From: UBA8687 sp964564655
Lineage (GTDB): Bacteria; Nitrospinota; Nitrospinia; Nitrospinales; VA-1
Length of the DNA: 29,451 nucleotides
Direction: 5' to 3'
Assembly (NCBI GenBank): GCA_964564655.1
Contig: CAZMBO010000017.1
Coordinates: 1 to 29,451 of the forward strand
Shown here one piece after another: positions 22,079-29,451 of this stretch. Under the pieces are notes generated by a model. It was not told the DNA's origin. It made no database searches and saw nothing but the letters and a program-made list of their open reading frames with translations. The position numbers and the translations under genes were made by a program. Position 1 is the first letter of the stretch. Each line of letters begins with the position of its first letter.

Positions 22079-22852
22079 TTATTCAACTTCTTTCGCTGTT
22101 TGAGCAGTTTTGATGATATCACAAAATGAATCAATATTCAGGCTAGCCCCACCAACGAGAGCCCCATCGACCTGATGATTTTTCAACAACTCAGCACAAT
22201 TTTTCGAAGTTACGCTGCCCCCATATAAGATAGTCAAAGAGCCTATTTCATTCCCCGAAAAAATTTTCTCTACAACTTTACGAATAAACTTATGAACTTC
22301 CGCAACTTGATTTACCGTGGCATTTTCCCCTGTACCTATTGCCCATATCGGCTCGTAAGCAATGATTACTCTATTCAAATCATCCTTTTCAACGCCGGCT
22401 AGGGCCTTGTTTATCTGAAATTGAACAACCTCAAAGGTCTTTCCAGCGTTTCTTTGTTCTTTAGACTCTCCCACACATAATATTATTGATAAATCTTTTT
22501 CCACAGCACAAAGAATTTTTTTATTTATCAATTCATCTGTTTCGCCAAATACTTGCCTTCTTTCGGAGTGCCCGACGATGACATATTCACACCCCGCTTC
22601 TTTTATCATGTCGGAGGACACTTCCCCGGTATAAGCTCCTTTTTCCTGGTAATAAAAATTCTGACTACCTAGGCCAACATTTGATCCTAACAATATCTGT
22701 CTTACACAGCTAAGTGACGTAAAGGAAGGTGCAAGCACCACCCTGACACTTTCTATTTTTTTAGAAAACTCTCCAATCTCACGGGCTAATTCTTTAGACT
22801 CTGAAGCCAGCAAATTCATTTTCCAGTTGCCCACAATAAGAGGAATTTTCAT
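22079..22852 (-). CDS. tpiA: Triosephosphate isomerase
   Basis: TIM-barrel enzyme interconverting glyceraldehyde 3-phosphate and dihydroxyacetone phosphate. 257 residues, normal length. Active-site residues are all visible: GNWKMN with Asn9 and Lys11, VGHSERRQ with His95, and AYEPIWAIGTG with Glu167. The phosphate-binding GGSV and GALVGGASL blocks are present near the end. It starts 76 bases after the gap stop codon and precedes secG. In many bacteria pgk lies between gap and tpiA; here it does not. Confidence 0.97.
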   Translation of the reverse strand: MKIPLIVGNWKMNLLASESKELAREIGEFSKKIESVRVVLAPSFTSLSCVRQILLGSNVGLGSQNFYYQEKGAYTGEVSSDMIKEAGCEYVIVGHSERRQVFGETDELINKKILCAVEKDLSIILCVGESKEQRNAGKTFEVVQFQINKALAGVEKDDLNRVIIAYEPIWAIGTGENATVNQVAEVHKFIRKVVEKIFSGNEIGSLTILYGGSVTSKNCAELLKNHQVDGALVGGASLNIDSFCDIIKTAQTAKEVE

Positions 22853-22928
22853 ATTGATTGATGCTATTTTTATTTAGGTTATCAGAAAATACGAATCGCA
22901 GAAACAAGTCAAAAAACTTTGGGCTTGA

Positions 22929-23948
22929 TCAGGAATTTTTTTTACTAACAATGAATTTCAAAAGATCTTTCACACGGTTGGAATATCCCCATTCATTATC
23001 GTACCAAGCTAAAACCTTTATCATTTTGTCTTTCATTACTATGGTAGAAAGACCATCAACAATGGAAGAATAAGGGTCACCATTATAATCAATCGACACA
23101 AGTGGGTTATCCTCCACCCTAAGTATGTTCTTCAATCCTTCACGTGCAGCTTCTTTAAACACTTCATTCACTTCTTTAGCTGAGGCATTCTTTTTAACTT
23201 CTACCACAAGATCAATTAGGGAAACATTGGGAGTAGGAACACGAATTGCCATTCCATCAAGACGTCCGGCGATTTCTGGGAGGACCATGGCTACAGCTTT
23301 GGCAGCTCCTGTTGTAGTTGGGATCATTGAGACATTCGCCGCGCGAGCTCTCCGAAGGTCTGAATGGGGCAAATCTAATATCCTTTGATCATTTGTGTAT
23401 GAGTGGATGGTTGTCATCAAGCCCTTTTCGATAAAAAAATTATCGTGCAATACCTTCGCGACTGGGGCTAAACAATTTGTCGTGCAAGAGGCATTTGAAA
23501 TAATATTGTGCTGCTCAGGGAGATAGGTTTCCTGATTAACACCCAAAACTATAGTAATGTCTGGGTTCTTTGAGGGCGCTGAAATGATTACCTTTTTTGC
23601 TCCAGCATCAAGGTGTTGTCTTGCCGCTTCTCTATTGGTAAAAAATCCGGTTGATTCAATAACAAAATCAACCCCAAGGTCCTTCCAGGGCAGTTTAGCA
23701 GGTTCTCTTTCTGAAAGTACTCTTATGGATTTTCCATCAATTGCTATCTCCTCATTGTTTGAAGTTATCTTTTGAGGAAATACACCCTGAACAGAATCAT
23801 ATTTCAACAAATGCGCTAAAGTTGCAGGATCTGTTAAATCATTGATAGCTGTAATTTCAATAGCGCTACATTCCTGATCCCCCAGAATGTTTTTAAGGGC
23901 TGCTCTTCCTATACGCCCAAAACCATTAATACCAACCTTAATAGACAT
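22929..23948 (-). CDS. gap: Glyceraldehyde-3-phosphate dehydrogenase, type I
   Basis: Phosphorylating GAPDH linking glyceraldehyde 3-phosphate and 1,3-bisphosphoglycerate. 339 residues. NAD-binding VGINGFGRIGRAAL at the N-terminus; AINDLTD with Asp37 at the end of the second strand favours NAD over NADP. The catalytic SNASCTTNCLAP has Cys155, and HSYTNDQRILD and RRARAANVSMIPTTTGAAKA follow as in the family. WYDNEWGYSNR closes the C-terminal signature. It is first in gap-tpiA-secG-tRNA-Leu, with a candidate promoter about 140 bases upstream. Confidence 0.97.
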   Translation of the reverse strand: MSIKVGINGFGRIGRAALKNILGDQECSAIEITAINDLTDPATLAHLLKYDSVQGVFPQKITSNNEEIAIDGKSIRVLSEREPAKLPWKDLGVDFVIESTGFFTNREAARQHLDAGAKKVIISAPSKNPDITIVLGVNQETYLPEQHNIISNASCTTNCLAPVAKVLHDNFFIEKGLMTTIHSYTNDQRILDLPHSDLRRARAANVSMIPTTTGAAKAVAMVLPEIAGRLDGMAIRVPTPNVSLIDLVVEVKKNASAKEVNEVFKEAAREGLKNILRVEDNPLVSIDYNGDPYSSIVDGLSTIVMKDKMIKVLAWYDNEWGYSNRVKDLLKFIVSKKNS

Positions 23949-24082
23949 AATTCACCAACTCTTCCACAACAAAAATTAAAACTAAAATAGGTAAGTGCAT
24001 TAAAAGAAAATTCAACGCATTCAGACAAAATCAGGAGTAGGAAACAACATAATCTGGGGTGTCAACTACATAAAGATAGTTT

Positions 24083-24111
24083 AATATGCAAAAATTATAA
24101 TTTCAAGTCAA
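24083..24111 (-). promoter_or_regulatory. Putative sigma-70-type promoter of gap-tpiA-secG
   Basis: On the minus strand TTGACT (24106..24111) and CATATT (24083..24088) are 17 bases apart, in the 201-base spacer after pdxJ. A perfect TTGACA lies at 24060..24065 but lacks a good -10 at normal distance. The leader to the gap ATG would be about 130 bases. Confidence 0.4.
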
Positions 24112-24149
24112 TACAAACCTCAGTTTATGTTTTTCTAAAAGTTTAAATA

Positions 24150-24875
24150 TTACGATTGGGCCATTTCTATAATTTGAATCATCCGCTTAACAGCGCTTTC
24201 CATCCCCACATAAACCGATTGAGCCACTAAAAAATGTCCAATATTTAGTTCCTCAACTTCCGGAATAGCAACGATAGCTTTCACATTATCATAGTTCAAA
24301 CCATGCCCGGCAAATACTCGCAAACCGATATCTGAAGCATACTTTGATGCTTTTCTAATTCGCAAAAGCTCTGTTTCCACATCCTTCGGGGCTACCAACT
24401 CCGAGTAATTTCCTGTATTAATTTCAATGCTATCCGCCTTAACTTCTTTGCATGCCTCCAATTGATTTATATCAGGATCTACAAACAGGCTTAAAAGTAT
24501 GCCTTCATTTTTTATTTTTTTTTGTATCGCTATAAGTTCTGGTATTTGGGAACACACATCGAGGCCACCTTCGGTTGTTATTTCCTGCCTTTTTTCGGGG
24601 ACGAGGGAGACTTGATAGGGTTTTAGCTCTAGCGAAATTGCAACCATTTCATCTATTGCAGCCATTTCTAGATTTAGTTTGGTGCTAATATTATTGTGAA
24701 TTATTCGGACGTCTTTATCCTGAATGTGTCTGCGATCTTCTCTTAAATGAACAGTAATACCATCCGCACCCATTTTTTCTGCCATTAGTGCAGCTTTTAA
24801 AGGATCAGGCTCCTGCGTTTTTCTGGCTTCACGAATTGTCGCAATATGATCCACATTGACAAATAAACGGGTCAC
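24150..24875 (-). CDS. pdxJ: Pyridoxine 5'-phosphate synthase PdxJ
   Basis: Last step of the DXP-dependent vitamin B6 route: condenses 1-deoxyxylulose 5-phosphate with 3-amino-2-oxopropyl phosphate. 241 residues, normal length. The start RLFVNVDHIATIREARKT is the canonical PdxJ N-terminus; ITVHLREDRRHIQDKDV holds the catalytic His/Glu/Arg region, and VSLVPEKRQEITTEGGLDV, RVFAGHGLNYDNV and ELNIGHFLVAQSVYVG follow in family order. The start is GTG 24873..24875, overlapping the folP TGA as GTGA, so the two genes are translationally coupled. Confidence 0.97.
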   Translation of the reverse strand: MTRLFVNVDHIATIREARKTQEPDPLKAALMAEKMGADGITVHLREDRRHIQDKDVRIIHNNISTKLNLEMAAIDEMVAISLELKPYQVSLVPEKRQEITTEGGLDVCSQIPELIAIQKKIKNEGILLSLFVDPDINQLEACKEVKADSIEINTGNYSELVAPKDVETELLRIRKASKYASDIGLRVFAGHGLNYDNVKAIVAIPEVEELNIGHFLVAQSVYVGMESAVKRMIQIIEMAQS

Positions 24876-25705
24876 AAACTTTCCCCTTTAGTTATTGCCT
24901 CAGTAACTTTTATAGCTTTCCGTGTTTCTTTAACATCATGGGTTCTTACTATAGATGCTCCTTTAGTGACACCTATCACTGAAGCAGCTAGAGAACCTTC
25001 TAGTCTTCCTTCTGGTGGTGATTTTAATATGTTTCCAATGAAAGATTTTCTGGAGACTCCTATAAGAATAGGTCTTCCTAGTTCTATAAACATTTCAAGA
25101 TTATTTAAGATCTCAAGATTATGTTTTTGATTTTTACCAAACCCTATACCCGGATCAATGGCAATTTGATCTGGGGAAATTCCAGCTGATTCAGAAATTT
25201 TTACACTTTCCTCTAGAAACTCTTTCACTTCTTGCACAACATTTTTATAACTGGGATTTTTTTGCATGGTATTTGGGGACCCTTTCATATGCATCAAAAT
25301 CACCCCTGCACCGAACATAGATATCACATCAGCCATTTCTGGAGATTTTTGCAATCCCGTTATATCATTAATAATTTTTGCTCCTGCTTTCAAAGCCTCT
25401 TTAGCAACAATGGGTTTATATGTATCTACAGAAATAGGAATATCAATTATTTTAACCAAAGAGGAAATCACCGGTATCAATTTGTCTATTTCCTCCTGTT
25501 CGGAAATAGGCTTAGACCCGGGACGAGAACTCTCAGCGCCTAAATCCAGGAAATCAGCGCCTTCTCTTGTCATTTTTTCAGCCGTTGCCAGCACCTCATC
25601 GGTTGTATTACACCGACTTTGTTCATAAAAAGAATCTGGAGAGATGTTAATTATTCCCATAAAGCGGGTTTTTCCGCAATTTTCAGAAAAAGTAAAACGT
25701 TGCAT
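24872..25705 (-). CDS. folP: Dihydropteroate synthase
   Basis: TIM-barrel enzyme joining p-aminobenzoate to the dihydropterin pyrophosphate in folate synthesis. 277 residues. Blocks in order: MGIINISPDSF (15-25 region), DLGAESSRPGSKPISEQEE, SVDTYKPIVAKEAL, IINDITGLQ, LMHMKGSPNTMQ, IAIDPGIGFGKNQKHNL, LIGVSRKSFIG and VRTHDVKETRKA, which contains the sulfonamide/pyrophosphate-contact Arg and His. It overlaps pdxJ by four bases. A TATAAT lies at 25723..25728, close upstream, without a convincing -35. It is separated from ftsH by an intrinsic terminator. Confidence 0.96.
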   Translation of the reverse strand: MQRFTFSENCGKTRFMGIINISPDSFYEQSRCNTTDEVLATAEKMTREGADFLDLGAESSRPGSKPISEQEEIDKLIPVISSLVKIIDIPISVDTYKPIVAKEALKAGAKIINDITGLQKSPEMADVISMFGAGVILMHMKGSPNTMQKNPSYKNVVQEVKEFLEESVKISESAGISPDQIAIDPGIGFGKNQKHNLEILNNLEMFIELGRPILIGVSRKSFIGNILKSPPEGRLEGSLAASVIGVTKGASIVRTHDVKETRKAIKVTEAITKGESL

Positions 25706-25762
25706 AATATGGAATATTAAGAATTATATTTGAGATTTACTCATTTAAGCCTTGGCATAAAA

Positions 25763-25802
25763 CAAAAAAAACTCCACTTACCTACCAACGGATAAGTGGA
25801 GT
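25763..25802 (-). terminator. Rho-independent terminator after ftsH
   Basis: On the minus strand ACTCCACTTA (25793..25802) pairs perfectly with TAAGTGGAGT (25771..25780) around a 12-base loop, followed by a run of T (25764..25770). It lies about 32 bases after the ftsH stop. It isolates tilS-ftsH from folP-pdxJ. Confidence 0.9.
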
Positions 25803-25834
25803 CTTAATTCTATAAACCTTAACAACCAGACCGA

Positions 25835-27760
25835 TCAGGCAGGGCTAGGGTCTGGCATCCCACCACCTAATAGGCCTTCCTCAGGATCTGATTTTGGCTC
25901 AGTTTTCTTTGTCGGTGCTTCATCATCTTTTAAATTTTGAGTCGTCCCAGAGTCTTTATCATCCGAAATATCTTTTCCATCCAAAATATTCTGAATATCT
26001 TTAGCGTCTAAGGTTTCATGCTCAAGAAGAGCCTGAGCCATTTCTTCTAATTTGTCCCGGTTTTGTTTAAGTAGTTCTGTTGCCCGGGTATACCCACCCA
26101 CGACCAATGTCTTTACTTCCTGGTCAATGAGCTTAGCGGTCTGGTCACTGAAATTCTTTTGACTGGAGAAATCTTTTCCTAGGAAAACCTGTTCTTCCTT
26201 AGAACCATACGTAAGGGGTCCCATTTTTTCACTCATTCCCCATTCACACACCATTTTGCGAGCCATTTCAGTTGCACGTTCAATATCATTTCCCGCTCCG
26301 GTAGTCATTTCACCTAAACAAATTTCTTCTGCACACCGTCCCCCCATCAAAATCGCAAGGCTATTTATAAGATAATTTCTCTGGTAAGTATGCTGTTCAT
26401 CCATTGGAAGTTGCATAGTTACCCCCAAAGCTCTTCCACGGGGAATGATAGTAACTTTATGTAGTGGATCCGTTCCAGGTAATAAAGCAGCAACTAAGGC
26501 ATGTCCGGCCTCATGATAGGCAGTGGTTTTTTTCTCTTTTTCAGAAATAACCATACTCCGCCTTTCCACACCCATCAATACTTTATCTTTGGCCTCTTCA
26601 AAGTCATTCATCGTCACAGCTTTTTTATCGTCCCTAGCAGCAAGCAAAGCAGCTTCGTTGACTAAATTTGCCAAGTCTGCCCCTGTAAACCCAGGCGTGC
26701 CCCGGGCTATAATTTTCAAATCTACTCCATCCGTCAAAGGCACAGTGGAGGTATGGACCTTCAAAATTCCTTCACGACCTTTAATATCAGGACGGCCCAC
26801 TGTGACCTGTCTATCAAAGCGACCAGGCCTTAATAATGCAGGATCCAAAACATCTGGTCTGTTAGTCGCGGCAATCATGATAACTCCTTCATTATTTTCA
26901 AAGCCATCCATCTCAACTAAAAGCTGATTCAGGGTTTGCTCTCTTTCGTCATGACCTCCACCTAAGCCTGCTCCACGGTGCCTCCCTACGGCATCGATTT
27001 CATCGATGAAAATTATACATGGGCTATTTTTCTTTCCCTGTTCGAAAAGGTCGCGCACTCGAGATGCTCCCACCCCCACAAACATTTCAACAAAATCTGA
27101 ACCACTTATGCTGAAAAAAGGAACATTTGCTTCCCCAGAAATGGCTCTCGCAAGCAAGGTTTTTCCAGTTCCAGGAGGTCCCACTAATAATACTCCCTTG
27201 GGTATTTTCCCCCCTAATTTACTAAACTTTTGAGGTTCTTTTAAAAATTCTATAATTTCATGAAGCTCTTCTTTAGCTTCATCTACCCCGGCAACATCCT
27301 TAAATGTTGTTTTATTTTTTGTGTCGTTTAATAATCGCGCCTTGCTCTTGCCAAAAGACATCGCCTTACCACCACCTGCTTGCATCTGCCTCATAAAAAA
27401 TATCCAAATTCCTAATAGCAACAACATGGGAAACCAGGATATTAATATGCTCATGTACCAACTCGTTTGTTCTGGCGGAACAACAACAATGCGAACATTT
27501 TTTTGACGCAGAGATTTAATTAAATCTGGATCTTTAGGTGGTGCAGTCGTCTGGAATGCCTGACCATCCATATACTTTCCACTAATATTATCGCCGCTAA
27601 TAACTACTTCGTTTATCTGCCCTTCTTCTACCTTATCCATGAAATCACTAAACACAACTTCAGATTGAGGGTTGAGTGGTTGATTGAACATATTGAATAA
27701 GGCAATGAGAACAATACCTATCACTAGCCAAAGCGCCAGATTTTTATAAAATTGATTCAA
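25835..27760 (-). CDS. ftsH: ATP-dependent zinc metalloprotease FtsH
   Basis: Hexameric membrane AAA+ protease that degrades unassembled membrane proteins and short-lived regulators. 641 residues: TM1 at about 8-24, a periplasmic domain, TM2 at about 103-123, AAA module with Walker A GPPGTGKT (194-201), Walker B FIDEID (251-256), the second region of homology around IAATNRPDVLDPALLRPGRFD, and the M41 zinc site HEAGH (416-420). The pore motif FVGVGASRVRD is present. The C-terminus is an acidic tail ending in a Gly/Pro-rich stretch, as in many FtsH. The start is TTG 27758..27760 with AAGGAG six bases upstream. It follows tilS by 71 bases, the common tilS-ftsH order, and is followed by a terminator. 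Confidence 0.97.
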   Translation of the reverse strand: MNQFYKNLALWLVIGIVLIALFNMFNQPLNPQSEVVFSDFMDKVEEGQINEVVISGDNISGKYMDGQAFQTTAPPKDPDLIKSLRQKNVRIVVVPPEQTSWYMSILISWFPMLLLLGIWIFFMRQMQAGGGKAMSFGKSKARLLNDTKNKTTFKDVAGVDEAKEELHEIIEFLKEPQKFSKLGGKIPKGVLLVGPPGTGKTLLARAISGEANVPFFSISGSDFVEMFVGVGASRVRDLFEQGKKNSPCIIFIDEIDAVGRHRGAGLGGGHDEREQTLNQLLVEMDGFENNEGVIMIAATNRPDVLDPALLRPGRFDRQVTVGRPDIKGREGILKVHTSTVPLTDGVDLKIIARGTPGFTGADLANLVNEAALLAARDDKKAVTMNDFEEAKDKVLMGVERRSMVISEKEKKTTAYHEAGHALVAALLPGTDPLHKVTIIPRGRALGVTMQLPMDEQHTYQRNYLINSLAILMGGRCAEEICLGEMTTGAGNDIERATEMARKMVCEWGMSEKMGPLTYGSKEEQVFLGKDFSSQKNFSDQTAKLIDQEVKTLVVGGYTRATELLKQNRDKLEEMAQALLEHETLDAKDIQNILDGKDISDDKDSGTTQNLKDDEAPTKKTEPKSDPEEGLLGGGMPDPSPA

Positions 27761-27766
27761 ACTATT

Positions 27767-27772
27767 CTCCTT
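27767..27772 (-). promoter_or_regulatory. ftsH: Strong Shine-Dalgarno AAGGAG for the TTG start of ftsH
   Basis: AAGGAG on the minus strand ends six bases before TTG 27758..27760. It fixes a TTG start and the short cytoplasmic N-terminus expected for FtsH. Confidence 0.75.
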
Positions 27773-27831
27773 AAAACACTGAAAATGCGTATCTGTATAT
27801 ACCTATCCTACCACAACTATATTTTTATACT

Positions 27832-29259
27832 TCAATAATTTATAGCCCTATTTCCTTGAACAAAAAGGATTTTTCTTGTTTTATTAGTCACTCGGCAAAA
27901 ATGAGCAATTCTTTGCCCATATACCCAGATAATATCATCTTTGTCATTTGTCAATATGGGAATCTTATGTCTCATATGCTTAGGTATCTTACTATCAATA
28001 AAAAATGATTTCAGTTTTTTATTCCCCGGGACACCCAAAGGGCGAAATCGGTCACCAGAACGAAAAAACCGGGCTTTAATGATAAAACCGGTTTTCTCTA
28101 AGTCCAGGAAGGCTTGCATGTTTGGGTTTAATGACGAATATTCCCTTTCACCTTTACCTTCTAAAATTTGAGTCTCTACCCTAATCTGCCCCTCAGTCAA
28201 CTCTGTAAAACCTGGGATGAGGATGGGTGTCGGAAACGATTCTTGTTCTTTAGTATTTTCTCTGGGATTCTTAATTGTTTGTTGAAATACAACAGAGTCG
28301 TAACCGCAAGTAACTTTAATATTTCTTGGGATATTTAGCGTTTTCCCCACTTTTGGAGAATCAAAAAGGTCATTGACTTCTCGAACATGATGAGAAGTTA
28401 TATGCAACATATTCCCTGCTATTTGGCAAAAAGTTTCGCGCACCAGTCTTTGCCTCAATGCAACTGGATGTGACAGAAAATCGTCGATATCCCAACAAAT
28501 TTTTTTTCCGCTCTCTTCATGCCCCAAAACTTTTTGGCTAAAAATATCACTAGTTATTTGAGACAATAAATTTTCGTCTTCCCCAACAATCTCCGACATT
28601 TCTTGTAATTTTTTTTTAATATTCGGGTTATACGATTCCAAGTGAGGAATAAGTTCATGTCGAATTCTATTACGCAAATATTTTCTGTCTTTATTTGACA
28701 AATCATTGCGGAAGGGGATTTTGCTTAATTTAAGATAATTCTCCAAGTCTTTTCTATAAATTTCCCAAAAAGGCCTAATTATATTACCTCTTACTTGAGG
28801 AATTCCGACTAAACCCTTCAACCCCGATCCCCTAATAATATTCATTAGGATAGTTTCCACCCGATCATCCGCTGAATGTCCTAAAGCAATTTTATTACCT
28901 CCAACAGCCTTCAAGGTTTCATCGAAAAATTGATACCGAATTAATCTCGCAGCATCCTGAAAAGATTTTTTTAATTGAACTTTCTTATCTTCGACATCAA
29001 TTTCCTTTAGAAAAAATGGTAGCCCAAGTTTTTCTGCGGCACCTTTAACAAAATCAGCATCAACATAGGACTCCTCTCCCCTTGCCATATGGTTAACATG
29101 GGCAACGAATAAACCATAGTTTTTGGTTTTAGAAAATCGATGGAGAACTTGCAAAAGAGCAATAGAGTCTGCCCCACCGGATACACCAACTACAATCTTA
29201 TCTCCTGGAGAGACCAAATCACTTAAAATTTCATCTACCTGTTTAAGAAAATTCTCCAT
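27832..29259 (-). CDS. tilS: tRNA(Ile)-lysidine synthetase TilS
   Basis: Modifies C34 of the CAU-anticodon tRNA-Ile to lysidine so that it reads AUA. 475 residues, within the range for the long form. The N-type PP-loop VVGVSGGADSIALLQVL (about 22-38) and LGHSADDRVETILMNIIRG (about 125-143) bind ATP and define the family; GLKGLVGI and IIRPFW follow. The C-terminal half carries the TilS substrate-binding domains, ending with RSGDRFRPLGVPGNKKLKSF and WVYGQRIAHFCRV, which are the family's C-terminal signature. ATG 29257..29259. It precedes ftsH on the same strand. Confidence 0.95.
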   Translation of the reverse strand: MENFLKQVDEILSDLVSPGDKIVVGVSGGADSIALLQVLHRFSKTKNYGLFVAHVNHMARGEESYVDADFVKGAAEKLGLPFFLKEIDVEDKKVQLKKSFQDAARLIRYQFFDETLKAVGGNKIALGHSADDRVETILMNIIRGSGLKGLVGIPQVRGNIIRPFWEIYRKDLENYLKLSKIPFRNDLSNKDRKYLRNRIRHELIPHLESYNPNIKKKLQEMSEIVGEDENLLSQITSDIFSQKVLGHEESGKKICWDIDDFLSHPVALRQRLVRETFCQIAGNMLHITSHHVREVNDLFDSPKVGKTLNIPRNIKVTCGYDSVVFQQTIKNPRENTKEQESFPTPILIPGFTELTEGQIRVETQILEGKGEREYSSLNPNMQAFLDLEKTGFIIKARFFRSGDRFRPLGVPGNKKLKSFFIDSKIPKHMRHKIPILTNDKDDIIWVYGQRIAHFCRVTNKTRKILFVQGNRAINY

Positions 29260-29328
29260 ACCAACGTATTAAAGAATAAATTTTTATCAATGAGTTAGAG
29301 AGGGGGAAATAGAAAAAGTAATTATAAT

Positions 29329-29451
29329 TTAAAATTCTTCCAATATTTTTTGTTTTCGTCTTTTATACTCATCTGCTGAAATCTTGTCTTGATAACGAAG
29401 GTTTTTAATTTCCCTCAGGTTTTGTTCTATTTTGTCAGGGTAGGAATTCAT
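29329..29451 (-). CDS. SHOCT-like C-terminal segment, reaching the right edge
   Basis: An open frame of 40 residues ends with TAA at 29329..29331 and reads to the last base of the window. Its sequence (EQNLREIKNLRYQDKISADE, then YKRRKQKILEEF) matches the SHOCT short C-terminal domain pattern: L..L..L...G.It.eEf...K..lL. SHOCT domains usually sit at the end of longer proteins, so the frame probably continues beyond the edge. The terminal ATG at 29449..29451 could, however, be a true start of a tiny protein. It lies 69 bases upstream of tilS on the same strand. Confidence 0.5.
   Translation of the reverse strand: MNSYPDKIEQNLREIKNLRYQDKISADEYKRRKQKILEEF

Noticed and set aside
26523..26927. Plus-strand open frame of 134 residues
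   Set aside because: Entirely antisense to conserved FtsH AAA and protease motifs; no ribosome site or family similarity.
1..29451. CRISPR arrays, insertion sequences, prophage or rRNA genes
   Set aside because: No regularly spaced repeats, transposase, integrase, phage structural genes or rRNA sequence were seen on either strand.

Overview
The window is an AT-rich bacterial chromosome segment with dense, mostly minus-strand operons and several TTG/GTG starts. It contains one run of 100 Ns (4654..4753), so it is a scaffolded draft assembly, probably a MAG or single-cell genome. The genes are mostly core housekeeping. The most diagnostic part is a Rieske/cytochrome b respiratory complex of the split, b6f-like kind, with an eight-heme c-type cytochrome in place of cytochrome c1 or f. 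Together with SUMF1-domain secreted proteins and low G+C, this suggests a low-GC marine Nitrospinota (Nitrospina / Ca. Nitromaritima-like) bacterium. That is inference: no nitrite oxidoreductase or rRNA gene is in the window.

Layout. (1) 1..4653, minus: a cell-division and envelope operon, ftsE (5' end lost in the gap) - ftsX - envC-like - ctpA - tsaD (runs off the left edge). (2) 4754..5160, minus: the start of an unrecognised gene cut by the gap. (3) 5342..6793, plus: a secreted or anchored unknown protein, directly abutted by a SUMF1-domain lipoprotein. (4) 6804..8741, minus: an RNase E/G with a charged tail, then 453 bases without a gene. (5) 9195..11479, plus: a long, divergent phosphoglycerate kinase and a cytoplasmic sulfite-oxidase-fold protein. 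(6) 11488..13878, minus: metF, a secreted SUMF1-domain protein and a leucine-rich-repeat protein. (7) 13952..21525, minus: a small four-helix membrane protein, a degenerate Lpd-like flavoprotein, Rieske, cytochrome b6-like, subunit IV-like, octaheme cytochrome, a 60-residue membrane protein and a membrane-anchored Mrr-like protein. (8) 21615..23948, minus: gap - tpiA - secG - tRNA-Leu(GAG), without pgk between gap and tpiA. (9) 24150..29451, minus: tilS - ftsH - terminator - folP - pdxJ, and at the right edge a SHOCT-like C-terminus.

How the genes work together. Region 7 encodes the most unusual machine. A quinol-oxidising b6f-type core, with a Cys positioned for a covalent c-type heme on the quinone-reduction side, appears to pass electrons into a membrane-tethered, coiled-coil-stalked protein carrying eight CXXCH hemes and ending in a very acidic tail. 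FtsEX next to a catalytically degenerate EnvC fits the known ATP-driven activation of septal amidases. The glycolysis/gluconeogenesis genes are split, with the atypical pgk about 11 kb from gap-tpiA. No mobile element, CRISPR array or phage gene was seen.
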